A program made the translations under genes and the position numbers. Of a stretch of DNA of 39,713 nt, positions 16,657-24,616 are shown one piece after another. A model generated the notes under the pieces. The model was not told where the DNA came from. It saw nothing but the letters and a program-made list of their open reading frames with translations, and did not search any database. The DNA is taken from NCBI GenBank assembly GCA_964393115.1, contig CAYMST010000011.1, positions 1 to 39,713 on the forward strand, in the 5' to 3' direction. Positions within the stretch are counted from its first letter, which is position 1; every line of letters begins with the position of its first letter. Source of the DNA: CAYMST01 sp964393115 (GTDB lineage Bacteria; Bacteroidota; Bacteroidia; Cytophagales; Cyclobacteriaceae).

Positions 16657-17067
16657 ATGGAGTATAAACACAAAATATCTTGTAGTAAGCAGAATCTAGG
16701 CGAATTAAGAAGTTTCGTCAAGACGGTCTTACGTAAGCATAAGGTTCCAGAGAAAAAGGCTTACGAATTGGTGCTTGCTGTTGATGAGGTATGTACAAAC
16801 CTTGTAGTACACTCGAATAACTGCAATCCAGAAGAAAAACTCACGCTTAGAGTACGAGTAAACAATGAAGACACCATAGAATTTGTGTTTTTTGATCAAG
16901 GAGTTGCCTTCAATTCTAACGCATATAGCGAACCCAGACTTCCAGACTTGATCAAGAAAAAACGTAAAGGCGGGCTTGGAATGGTCCTGGTTCGGCGAAT
17001 CATGGACCAAGTAGAATATTCGAAAGAGAACGACTTCAACGTATGTCGATTAGTTAAAAAACTTTAA
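16657..17067 (+). CDS. RsbW-like ATP-binding serine kinase / anti-sigma regulator
   Basis: This 136-residue GHKL ATPase of the RsbW/SpoIIAB group has LAVDEVCTNLVVHS as the N-box (Glu and Asn for Mg-ATP). FFDQGVAFNS is the G1-like box, and KKRKGGLGMVLVRRIMDQVEY the glycine-rich G2 lid. It would phosphorylate the STAS protein encoded 12 bases upstream and be released by the phosphatase at 14207. No sigma factor gene lies nearby, so the final target may be a sigma factor elsewhere or a non-sigma effector. The module ends here, and the next gene, for a periplasmic isomerase, is functionally unrelated. Confidence 0.9.
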   Translation: MEYKHKISCSKQNLGELRSFVKTVLRKHKVPEKKAYELVLAVDEVCTNLVVHSNNCNPEEKLTLRVRVNNEDTIEFVFFDQGVAFNSNAYSEPRLPDLIKKKRKGGLGMVLVRRIMDQVEYSKENDFNVCRLVKKL

Positions 17068-17107
17068 CAAAACAGGGAAACCCTCTTTAGGCTTTTCTTT
17101 ATTAACA

Positions 17108-18727
17108 TTGCGGTTGTTATCAATTAGTAAAATGGCCGTTTACAGTTTTGTAATTTCTTTCCTATTAGCATTTTCTCAACTTTCAGAAAATGACCCCAAT
17201 AAAGTAGTCTTTACAGTAGATAAAGATCCAGTCTATCTGAATGAGTTCAAATATGCATTTCTTAAAAATAATAGTCTTTCCGATAGTACTGACCGTAAAG
17301 CAGAGCTCGATGAATACCTTGAGCTGTACGTAAATTTCAAGTTAAAGGTAAGAGAAGCGAAATCACTTGGTATAGATACGTTAAACTCTTTTAAGGAAGA
17401 GTTTGAACAATACAAAGGACAACTCGAATCACCATACCTCACGGTTAACAGAGCAGAAGAAAAAGAGATACAAGAAGTATATGATCGTTTAAACTACGAG
17501 GTTGCTGCATCGCACATATTATTTCAAATTAGACCAAATGCCTCACCTGCAGATACGGCTAGGTTGTACAAGCAGATAATAGAGACGAGAAATAAAATCA
17601 CGGACTTAGAATCCTTTCAGTCGATCGCCTATGAGCAATCACAGGATCCTTCCGCAAAAACAAACAAAGGACACTTAGGGTACTTCAGTGGTTTACAGAT
17701 GGTTCTTCCGTTCGAAGAAGCAGTTTTTAGCCTTGACAAAAATCAGGTGTCGATGCCTGTCAGAACTCAGTTTGGATACCATCTAATTTACTTAGAAGAT
17801 AAAATAAAATCGAGAGGTAAGGTAAAGGTTGCACACATTATGATCCGTTTTAGTAGCAACGACCTATCAGATAAGAACAAAATAGACTCCATTTACAAAG
17901 AAATTGATGCAGGTGCCAACTGGGACGATTTATGTAGAATATATTCTCAAGATGGTTATTCGAAAGACAAAGGCGGCGAAATGCCATTTTTCGGTCACGG
18001 TCAAATCGATAAAGCCTTTGAAGCGGTGTCTTTTTCATTAGAAAAAGGTGAAATTTCTGAGCCTTTTAAGTCAGGTAGTGGCTGGCATATCGTAAAAAAA
18101 ATAGACTCAGAAGGTAGACCTCCAAAGTCTGAAATGATATCACAAATTAAATCTCATCTAGCGCGATACAACGTCTCTGAATCTATGAAAAGTGCTGCTC
18201 TAAAAGAGTTAAAGCAAAAATATGGATATGAAAGACTAGAAAACCTAGACCCATGTAGCGAACAAAATAATCTCATTTTCAAATTTGACGGTCAAGAGTT
18301 CTTCAGTAGTGATTATGTAAGTTACTTGAAGGATAAAGATATACTTCCTGCCAATCTTATAAGATGTGATAGCTTGCTAGATAGTTTTGAGAAGTCCATG
18401 ATCTTCGAATACGAAAGAAACACCATCATATATAAAAACAATGATGAGCTACGTTACTTACTTGGAGAGTACCGAGATGGTATTATGTTGTTCGATCTAA
18501 TGGAGGATAGCGTATGGAATAAAGCCTCCTTGGATTCCGTTGGACTTCAAACATATTTCACAGAGAATCAAGAAAAGTACGGCCAAGAAAGTCTAGAAGA
18601 TATCAGAGGCAGTGTGGTTTCTGATTTTCAGGAACTTCTAGAAGACCAGCTGGTAAAAAGACTAAGAAAAAAATATAAGGTCAAAATTAATAAAAAGGCC
18701 ATTAATGAGTTCTCCAAATCCCTTTAG
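17108..18727 (+). CDS. Periplasmic peptidyl-prolyl isomerase with two parvulin domains
   Basis: This 539-residue exported foldase has a signal peptide covering about residues 1-25. I chose TTG 17108 because it supplies Arg and Lys to the n-region; ATG 17132 is the alternative. Two PpiC-type rotamase modules follow. The first, about residues 130-235, has AASHILFQIRPN, GHLGYFSGLQMVLPFEEAVF and TQFGYHLIYLED. The second, about 238-340, has VKVAHIMIRF, GGEMPFFGHGQIDKAFE and SGSGWHIVKKID. The C-terminal 200 residues form a helical chaperone-like region. It is SurA-like in role, helping outer-membrane proteins fold. It overlaps the next gene by 23 bases, and the three foldase-type genes form one unit with moxR. 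Confidence 0.9.
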   Translation: MRLLSISKMAVYSFVISFLLAFSQLSENDPNKVVFTVDKDPVYLNEFKYAFLKNNSLSDSTDRKAELDEYLELYVNFKLKVREAKSLGIDTLNSFKEEFEQYKGQLESPYLTVNRAEEKEIQEVYDRLNYEVAASHILFQIRPNASPADTARLYKQIIETRNKITDLESFQSIAYEQSQDPSAKTNKGHLGYFSGLQMVLPFEEAVFSLDKNQVSMPVRTQFGYHLIYLEDKIKSRGKVKVAHIMIRFSSNDLSDKNKIDSIYKEIDAGANWDDLCRIYSQDGYSKDKGGEMPFFGHGQIDKAFEAVSFSLEKGEISEPFKSGSGWHIVKKIDSEGRPPKSEMISQIKSHLARYNVSESMKSAALKELKQKYGYERLENLDPCSEQNNLIFKFDGQEFFSSDYVSYLKDKDILPANLIRCDSLLDSFEKSMIFEYERNTIIYKNNDELRYLLGEYRDGIMLFDLMEDSVWNKASLDSVGLQTYFTENQEKYGQESLEDIRGSVVSDFQELLEDQLVKRLRKKYKVKINKKAINEFSKSL

Positions 18728-19592
18728 TAGCTTTTTCATCCTTATCGTTAGCTTTTCGCTAGTCATATTCTTGACTTGCTGCGATCAGATTAAAATTTCC
18801 AATAGCATCTCAGAACCAGAAGAAGGTGAGATAATAGCAGAAGTAGGAAATAGTAAGCTCTTTTTAAGAGACCTAAATGGTCTAATGACCAAAGATCGTG
18901 ATAGTAATGATGTAATAAGCAGTTATGTCAAGAGTTGGGTAAAAAAACAGCTGGTCATCAATAAAGCTCTAGAGAATATCGAAATAAATGAAGCGGAAAT
19001 CGAACGGAAGCTTTTAGACTATAGATATGCATTAATCGTACACGAATATCAAAAAATATACATAAAGAATAAGCTTAATGAGCAGGTGGACGAAGAAGAA
19101 ATATCCGCTTATTATAAAGAAAAAATAGAAAACTTTACGTTGAAACAGACTATTGTTCGCTGCCTATTCACCAAATTACCTAAAGAGGCTCCACATAGAA
19201 GTACGGTAATCAACCAGTTTAAAAATTATTCACAAAATGAATTGGAGGAAATAAAGTCATACTGTTTCCGTTTTGCGGATAAGTCTTATTTAGATCCTGA
19301 CTTATGGTTACCATTTGACGAAGTAATAATGAACACACCATTGGTTGCTATACACAATAAAGTTCAATTTCTAAAAAACGATGATTATATCGAAGAAAAA
19401 GATGAGAAATTCACCTATTTACTTAAGATATTGGAATATCGCTTTCCAGATCAGGTATCTCCCTTAGAATCTGTGAAAGAAGATATTAAGAATATTATAA
19501 TCAGTAAGCGAAAAGTTCAGTTGAAACAAGATTTAGAAGATAAAATATTTGAAGAGGGGAAAATTAATGAAGAGTTTGAAATCTATAAGTAG
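18705..19592 (+). CDS. SurA-N-like lipoprotein lacking a rotamase domain
   Basis: This 295-residue protein has a hydrophobic N-terminus (about residues 8-24) ending in LTCCD, a plausible though non-classic lipobox, so it may be a lipoprotein. The N-terminal half (AEVGNSKLFLRDLNGLM, then a long helical segment with VKSWVKKQLVINKALE) resembles the SurA/PrsA chaperone domain. After YYKEKIENFTLKQTIVRCLFTKL, where a parvulin domain would begin, the GG-x-LG and GxH core motifs are absent. It looks like a chaperone with a degenerate PPIase domain. The gene overlaps its neighbours on both sides, by 23 and 26 bases. It lies between two true isomerases and probably acts with them. Confidence 0.75.
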   Translation: MSSPNPFSSFFILIVSFSLVIFLTCCDQIKISNSISEPEEGEIIAEVGNSKLFLRDLNGLMTKDRDSNDVISSYVKSWVKKQLVINKALENIEINEAEIERKLLDYRYALIVHEYQKIYIKNKLNEQVDEEEISAYYKEKIENFTLKQTIVRCLFTKLPKEAPHRSTVINQFKNYSQNELEEIKSYCFRFADKSYLDPDLWLPFDEVIMNTPLVAIHNKVQFLKNDDYIEEKDEKFTYLLKILEYRFPDQVSPLESVKEDIKNIIISKRKVQLKQDLEDKIFEEGKINEEFEIYK

Positions 19593-20919
19593 CATATTCA
19601 GCTCAGTATTGTTTGTCATGTTGTTCAGTAATCTAGCTGAAGGGCAGGAAACTACTGTTGACAAAATAATTGCTAAAGTTGATAATCATATTGTCTTAAA
19701 ATCCAATCTCGACAAAGCCTATCTACAATATTTATCACAAGGAAACTTCGATCTTGGTGATCCAAAATGTGGACTTCTAGAATCATTAATAGTAAATAAG
19801 TTACTGGTAGCTAAAGCAGAAATCGACTCAATTCTTGTTTCTGATGAGGAGGTCAACTTACAGATGGAAGGACGGTTACAGCAATTTATAGCGCAATTCG
19901 GTTCCGAAGAAAAGCTAGAGGAATATTACAATAAGTCTATAGAGCAATTTAAAGTTGAAATGTTCGGAGAACTCAAGGAGCAGCTGCTTGTTCAAAGGAT
20001 GCAGGCAGACATTACATCTGACGTCAAAGTGACTCCTGCAGATGTTAAACGCTTTTTCAAAAGAATTCCAAAAGATAGTTTGCCATATATTTCCGCTGAG
20101 GTTTCGATTGCCCATATAGTCAAGAACCCAGAAGTTAATAAAGAGACGAAACTTCAGATTAAAACACAATTAAACGAGCTAAGAGATCAGATTTTAGCGG
20201 GAGAGGACTTTGGTGATTTAGCAAAAAAATATTCTATGGATCCTGGTTCGAGAAATAATGGTGGCGAATTAGGTTATAATCGTAGAGGACAACTAGCACC
20301 AGAGTACGAATCTGCGGCATTGAGACTTAAAGAAGGCGAGGTATCCATGCCCTTTGAGACACAGTTTGGTATTCATATCGTACAACTCCTCGACAGAAAG
20401 GGAAATCAATTTAAAACGAGACATATATTAATAATACCTCAACCTTCAGAGGAAGATTATGAATTAACTCGAAATTATTTGGATAGCCTGAAATCGGTTA
20501 TTGAACTTGACTCCATTTCTTTTGAAAAAGCAGCTAAAGAGTTTTCAGATGATCAGTTTACGAGTTCACAAGGTGGGTATCTAATTGATGATACAGGGTC
20601 TAGTCGAATTGCTGTTGATTCGAAGCAAATGGACCCTGCTACATTTTTTACGCTTGATACCATGGCAACTGGGACAATAACTAATGCAATGGAATATCAG
20701 CTTCCTGATGGATCAAAGGCATTTCGAATTCTGTATTACAAAGATAAATTTCCTCCACATGTCGCTAACTTTGAATTGGACTATCAAAAGCTGCGATTCC
20801 TCGCAAAAAAAATAGAAACCGATAGAGTATTAAATGAATGGTTTGAAGGGATAAAAGATGAAGTATTCGTGGAAATTGATTCGGATTATCAATATTGCAA
20901 TATACTTAAGAAGCGATAA
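19567..20919 (+). CDS. SurA-like periplasmic peptidyl-prolyl isomerase
   Basis: This protein is 450 residues from ATG 19567. That start gives a clean signal peptide cleaved near AEG-QE and overlaps the previous gene by 26 bases; the longer TTG 19549 reading is less likely. SurA-type N-domain sequences (VDKIIAKVDNHIVLKSNLD...) come first. A parvulin domain follows at about residues 175-280 (VSIAHIVKNPE, NNGGELGYNRRGQLAPEYE, TQFGIHIVQLLDR), then a second, more diverged one (FKTRHILIIPQ ... SSQGGYLIDDTG). It resembles SurA, the chaperone delivering barrels to BamA, in both length and domain order. MoxR starts 3 bases after its stop. Confidence 0.9.
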   Translation: MKSLKSISSIFSSVLFVMLFSNLAEGQETTVDKIIAKVDNHIVLKSNLDKAYLQYLSQGNFDLGDPKCGLLESLIVNKLLVAKAEIDSILVSDEEVNLQMEGRLQQFIAQFGSEEKLEEYYNKSIEQFKVEMFGELKEQLLVQRMQADITSDVKVTPADVKRFFKRIPKDSLPYISAEVSIAHIVKNPEVNKETKLQIKTQLNELRDQILAGEDFGDLAKKYSMDPGSRNNGGELGYNRRGQLAPEYESAALRLKEGEVSMPFETQFGIHIVQLLDRKGNQFKTRHILIIPQPSEEDYELTRNYLDSLKSVIELDSISFEKAAKEFSDDQFTSSQGGYLIDDTGSSRIAVDSKQMDPATFFTLDTMATGTITNAMEYQLPDGSKAFRILYYKDKFPPHVANFELDYQKLRFLAKKIETDRVLNEWFEGIKDEVFVEIDSDYQYCNILKKR

Positions 20920-20922
20920 CAT

Positions 20923-21885
20923 ATGAGCAACAACCAAGATGTCCAGCTGGCTGATGATTTAAATGCCACCTATGAAAAGCTTAAACAGGAAATTGGAAAG
21001 GTAATATATGGCCAAAAAGAAGTTATTCATCTGTTGATAACCTCTATGTTTTGCGAAGCCCATTCGCTGCTAGTAGGAGTACCTGGATTAGCCAAGACTT
21101 TGGTAATACAAACCATTTCTCAAGCATTAGGCCTAAAATTCAATAGAATTCAATTTACGCCGGATTTAATGCCTTCTGATATTATTGGTTCGGAAATGCT
21201 CGATCAAGAAAGAAATTTTAAGTTTATTCATGGACCTATATTCTCGAATATAGTTTTGGCCGACGAAATCAATAGAACACCACCTAAAACACAATCGGCA
21301 CTACTTGAGGCCATGCAAGAATATTCTGTTACCGTGGCTGGTCAAAAGCATGAACTTGATAGACCCTTTTTTGTACTTGCTACACAAAACCCGATTGAAC
21401 AAGAGGGTACCTATCCTCTGCCTGAAGCGCAACTAGATCGCTTTATGTTCATGATTCATCTTGATTATCCAAACTATGACACGGAATTAGAAATAGCCAA
21501 AAGAACTACATCTGGATCCATTCCAGGTGTGAATCAGGTACTCGATCAAAATAAAATTATTGAGTTTCAAAAGCTTATCAAACGTGTTCCTGTTGCTGAT
21601 AATGTTTTTGAATACGTCGTAAAATTAGTTCAGAGTACAAGGCCAAATAGCGAGTTAGCTCCTTCCATAGTTACGGAAAACTTAGAGTGGGGCGCGGGTC
21701 CTAGAGCAACACAGAACTTAATATTTGCCTCTAAATGTAACGCACTTCTGGAGGGTAAATACTCACCAGATATTGAAGACGTAAAGGCTATATCTAAACC
21801 AATTCTTCGGCATAGAATCTTTAGAAATTATAAAGCCGAAGCAAATGGTATAACTTCAGATGGAATCATAGAAAGCCTACTCTAA
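20923..21885 (+). CDS. MoxR family AAA+ ATPase
   Basis: This 320-residue AAA+ ATPase of the MoxR group shows GVPGLAKT as Walker A (about residues 46-53), LADEINRTPPKTQSALLEAMQE as Walker B plus family signature, and FVLATQNPIEQEGTYPLPEAQLDRF as sensor 1 and the MoxR-specific block. MoxR proteins act as chaperones for metal-cofactor insertion or envelope-linked complexes, usually with a VWA protein. No VWA gene is present here; the partner context is the upstream foldase trio. The gap from the previous stop is 3 bases, so it ends that transcript. Its last 4 bases overlap the convergent lipoprotein gene. Confidence 0.93.
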   Translation: MSNNQDVQLADDLNATYEKLKQEIGKVIYGQKEVIHLLITSMFCEAHSLLVGVPGLAKTLVIQTISQALGLKFNRIQFTPDLMPSDIIGSEMLDQERNFKFIHGPIFSNIVLADEINRTPPKTQSALLEAMQEYSVTVAGQKHELDRPFFVLATQNPIEQEGTYPLPEAQLDRFMFMIHLDYPNYDTELEIAKRTTSGSIPGVNQVLDQNKIIEFQKLIKRVPVADNVFEYVVKLVQSTRPNSELAPSIVTENLEWGAGPRATQNLIFASKCNALLEGKYSPDIEDVKAISKPILRHRIFRNYKAEANGITSDGIIESLL

Positions 21886-22352
21886 AGTTCATTATAAATT
21901 CTAAAGATATCTCCATCTTGCGATGTTAGATACCTGTAAAGAGGCCTTCTAGCTGGTCCGTTCAAAGGTGATCCATCAGATAACCTAAAAACCGAGCCAC
22001 AGCATGCTGGATCATGTATAAATTGATTGTTTGGACCAAGTTCAACCGTTGAGCAAGTCATCTCCGGTTGGTAACTGCAGTTCCTATCATACACTATTAT
22101 TTCTCGGTCACTCGCCCTATACAAAATGAATCCTCTAACACCCAAAGCATTTGATGTATTTCCCCTATATATCATTGCCCCACCTACCGTTCTTAATGGC
22201 AAGAAATCAGGTCTAGATAAGGTGATTTCGAAATCTACCGGTACTGGAACTATTTCGCCCGATGGATCTTGCGGTTCACAGCTTAGATGTACAGACGCAC
22301 CTATTAATAAATAAAATAACCAATATACAGAAACCGAAAACCGAGTCATCAT
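21882..22352 (-). CDS. Lipoprotein with Rieske fold that has lost its Fe-S ligands
   Basis: This 156-residue exported protein has a hydrophobic N-terminus ending in HLSC (Cys25), a probable lipoprotein cleavage site. The C-terminal part follows the Rieske two-box layout. Box one reads C92-S-Y94 with Cys100 nearby, and box two is PACCGSVF (residues 115-122) followed by DGSPLNGPARRPL, which is the characteristic Rieske tail. In a functional protein box one is CxH and box two C-x-C-H. Here both His ligands (now Tyr94 and Cys118) and one Cys ligand (now Pro115) are replaced. The disulfide-type Cys100 and Cys117 remain. It should fold like Rieske but not bind a 2Fe-2S cluster. It lies convergent to moxR and 8 bases downstream of pheS. 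Confidence 0.72.
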   Translation of the reverse strand: MMTRFSVSVYWLFYLLIGASVHLSCEPQDPSGEIVPVPVDFEITLSRPDFLPLRTVGGAMIYRGNTSNALGVRGFILYRASDREIIVYDRNCSYQPEMTCSTVELGPNNQFIHDPACCGSVFRLSDGSPLNGPARRPLYRYLTSQDGDIFRIYNEL

Positions 22353-22360
22353 GGTGTCTA

Positions 22361-23383
22361 TTATGCCCCGGAAAACTGGTCTAGGAACCTTATATCATTC
22401 TCAAAGAAGAGTCTAATATCCTTAACATTATATTTAAGCATGGTAATGCGTTCAATACCCATACCGAATGCAAATCCAGTGTATTCCTCCGGATCAATAT
22501 TACAATTTGCAAGTACATTTGGGTCTACCATGCCTGCTCCACCAATTTCAACCCATCCAGTTCCCTTACATATCTTACAACCTTTACCTCCACAGATAAA
22601 GCAAGAAATATCCATTTCTGCGCTTGGTTCTGTAAAAGGGAAATATGATGGCCTGAAACGAACCTTAGTATCACTACCAAACATCTCTTTTGAGAAATGA
22701 TACAAAGTATCTTTTAGGTCTTTAAAGCCAACATTCTTATCAATATAAAGTCCTTCAACCTGATGAAAAATACAATGCGCTCTAGCAGATATAGCTTCAT
22801 TTCGAAATACTCTTCCAGGCATTATAGACCTAATAGGCAGAGATTCGGCCTCCATGATTCTGGTTTGTACATTCGAAGTATGTGTTCTTAGAACAATGTC
22901 AGGATCTCTTTCAATAAAGAAAGTATCCTGCATCTCCCTGGCTGGATGGTTTTCAGGAAAGTTTAAGGCCGTGAAATTATACCAATCGTTTTCTATCTCA
23001 GGTCCATCGCTCACTTTGAAACCAATACGCTCAAAAATTTGTATTATTCTGTTTCGTACTAAGGTTAATGGATGCAAACCACCAGATCTAGTCTCATTTA
23101 CTGGTAAGGATAAGTCTACGGTGTCTAAGTCATTAATAGCTTCATTGCTGCTAATGACATCGGCGCTCAGCTTAAATTTATTTTCCGCTAACTGTCTAAT
23201 TTCATTTAGTAAAGCTCCGTACTCCTTTTTTAGTTCTGCAGGAACATTTTTGAAATCTTCGAATAAACCTTTTATGACACTCTTTTTGCCAATATACTCC
23301 AACCGAAACTTTTCAAGTTGTTCTTTAGTATCAATTGACTCAGACTCAATTTTTGATTTTATCTTTTTAGCAGCTTCGAACAT
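22361..23383 (-). CDS. pheS: Phenylalanine--tRNA ligase alpha subunit
   Basis: PheS is the catalytic alpha subunit of the (alpha-beta)2 synthetase that charges tRNA-Phe. The 340-residue length is standard. There is an N-terminal coiled coil (residues about 1-85), then HPLTLVRNRIIQIFERIGF and GPEIENDWYNFTALNFPENHPARE. Class II motif 2 appears as VFRNEAISARAHCIFHQVEG and motif 3 as GFAFGMGIERITMLKY. A Cys-rich insert, CFICGGKGCKICKGTGW, occurs near residue 260, as in many bacterial PheS proteins. The beta-subunit gene is not in the window, so pheS is unlinked to pheT here. The start is ATG at 23383; upstream lie the polysaccharide genes on the same strand. Confidence 0.97.
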   Translation of the reverse strand: MFEAAKKIKSKIESESIDTKEQLEKFRLEYIGKKSVIKGLFEDFKNVPAELKKEYGALLNEIRQLAENKFKLSADVISSNEAINDLDTVDLSLPVNETRSGGLHPLTLVRNRIIQIFERIGFKVSDGPEIENDWYNFTALNFPENHPAREMQDTFFIERDPDIVLRTHTSNVQTRIMEAESLPIRSIMPGRVFRNEAISARAHCIFHQVEGLYIDKNVGFKDLKDTLYHFSKEMFGSDTKVRFRPSYFPFTEPSAEMDISCFICGGKGCKICKGTGWVEIGGAGMVDPNVLANCNIDPEEYTGFAFGMGIERITMLKYNVKDIRLFFENDIRFLDQFSGA

Positions 23384-23442
23384 GCATTTGTCTATTTACC
23401 AGAAGACAAAGCTAGCCAATCATATCCAATGAAACCAGAGTC

Positions 23443-24537
23443 TTATTTCCAGAAAAGGGAAAGCACTTTCCCTCCTTTTGCCTCATTAGACTTTGCAGAT
23501 TTATAGAGTTTAAGAATAGTCATAAAAACGTATAATGAACAAGCTATGAGGGCAAAAACCAACCAATCGGATTGATTTCTTAGGTAGAAGGCTAATGCTA
23601 CGAAGTAAATATTTAGTCCGAAAAGTACCAATGACGCTTGAGAATGATTGCAGCCAATGTCCAAAAGTATGTGGTGTATATGGTTCTTATCTGGATCAAG
23701 TGGAGATTTTCCCATTGACACGCGAAGAGTAAAAACTCTTATTGTATCAAAAAGTGGTAGAATGAGAACAGCCATGGCAGTTGTGATATAAGCATTAAAT
23801 GTGAGGATGCCATCTCCTCCGTTTTCCATCAGGTAGTAGTTTGCATCAATAAACCTCACAGTACTTACGGCAATTAAAAAACCGACTATCAAAGAACCTG
23901 TATCACCCATAAATATTTTTGAAGGCTCCCAGTTAAAATTTAAAAAAGCGATCAGCGCCCCTGCTAAAGCAAACTGAAGATACGCGAAGTAGAGATCTCC
24001 ATTTAAATAAAACCAACTTCCTAGTATTGTTAAAATAAGGGCTCCAACACAACCAGCCAATCCGTCTATCCCATCTATCAAGTTAAATGCATTGGTAATT
24101 ACGATAAGCGTAAAAATCGACAATACCGTGAGCAGAATGTCGGAAGTCTCAGCTATTCCGAATAAACCATATAAGCTAGAAAACTTAACTCCGGCAATGT
24201 TTACTAACATTAATGCAGTCAGTAACTGCCAAATTAACTTTTGTCTTGCTCTTAAAACGGTTAGGTCGTCACGTAAACCTAAAAGCATCATAAAGAATAG
24301 ACCACCAAGAAGGTATTTTTGCTCCGCAATAATTTGCAAAGGAAACCATAAAAAAATGGCACCTGTAAAACCTAGGAAAATAGCGAGACCTCCCATTGAG
24401 GGAGTTTTTTGCGTATGCACCTTTCTCTCACATGGCGACTCCAAAACGTTAACATAGTGAAGGGCCTTTATGAGAAAAGGGAAGAATATAAACGTTAATG
24501 AAAAAGACGTAAGTATTATAGCTGTTATTTGTCCCAT
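23443..24537 (-). CDS. WecA/MraY-family polyprenyl-phosphate sugar-1-phosphate transferase
   Basis: This glycosyltransferase family 4-type membrane enzyme, 364 residues from the ATG at 24537, has about ten transmembrane segments. Family motifs are SMGGLAIFLGF, LGLRDDLTVLRARQK (the aspartate-rich metal-binding loop), NAFNLIDGIDGLAG, FMGDTGSLIVGF, and DPDKNHIHHILLDIG, whose HIHH is typical of WecA-type rather than MraY enzymes. It transfers a HexNAc-1-phosphate from UDP to undecaprenyl phosphate and so primes glycan synthesis. A longer ORF starts 69 bases earlier but adds a non-helical tail; the chosen Met begins the first helix directly. It is downstream of the WcaJ-like gene. Confidence 0.9.
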   Translation of the reverse strand: MGQITAIILTSFSLTFIFFPFLIKALHYVNVLESPCERKVHTQKTPSMGGLAIFLGFTGAIFLWFPLQIIAEQKYLLGGLFFMMLLGLRDDLTVLRARQKLIWQLLTALMLVNIAGVKFSSLYGLFGIAETSDILLTVLSIFTLIVITNAFNLIDGIDGLAGCVGALILTILGSWFYLNGDLYFAYLQFALAGALIAFLNFNWEPSKIFMGDTGSLIVGFLIAVSTVRFIDANYYLMENGGDGILTFNAYITTAMAVLILPLFDTIRVFTLRVSMGKSPLDPDKNHIHHILLDIGCNHSQASLVLFGLNIYFVALAFYLRNQSDWLVFALIACSLYVFMTILKLYKSAKSNEAKGGKVLSLFWK

Positions 24538-24616
24538 TGGATAGCTGTATGTGACAAATATATCAATTTCATTGTTTTGCAGAAGATAAATCCTATTATT
24601 AAACAATAAAATTCTA

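Noticed and set aside
17074..17084. Short stem aggg-aaa-ccct after the RsbW-like gene
   Set aside because: The stem has 4 base pairs and is not directly followed by a T-run, so I did not call a terminator.
22854..23432. 192-codon plus-strand open frame opposite pheS
   Set aside because: It is antisense to well-conserved pheS sequence and its product has no recognisable motif, so it is a shadow frame.
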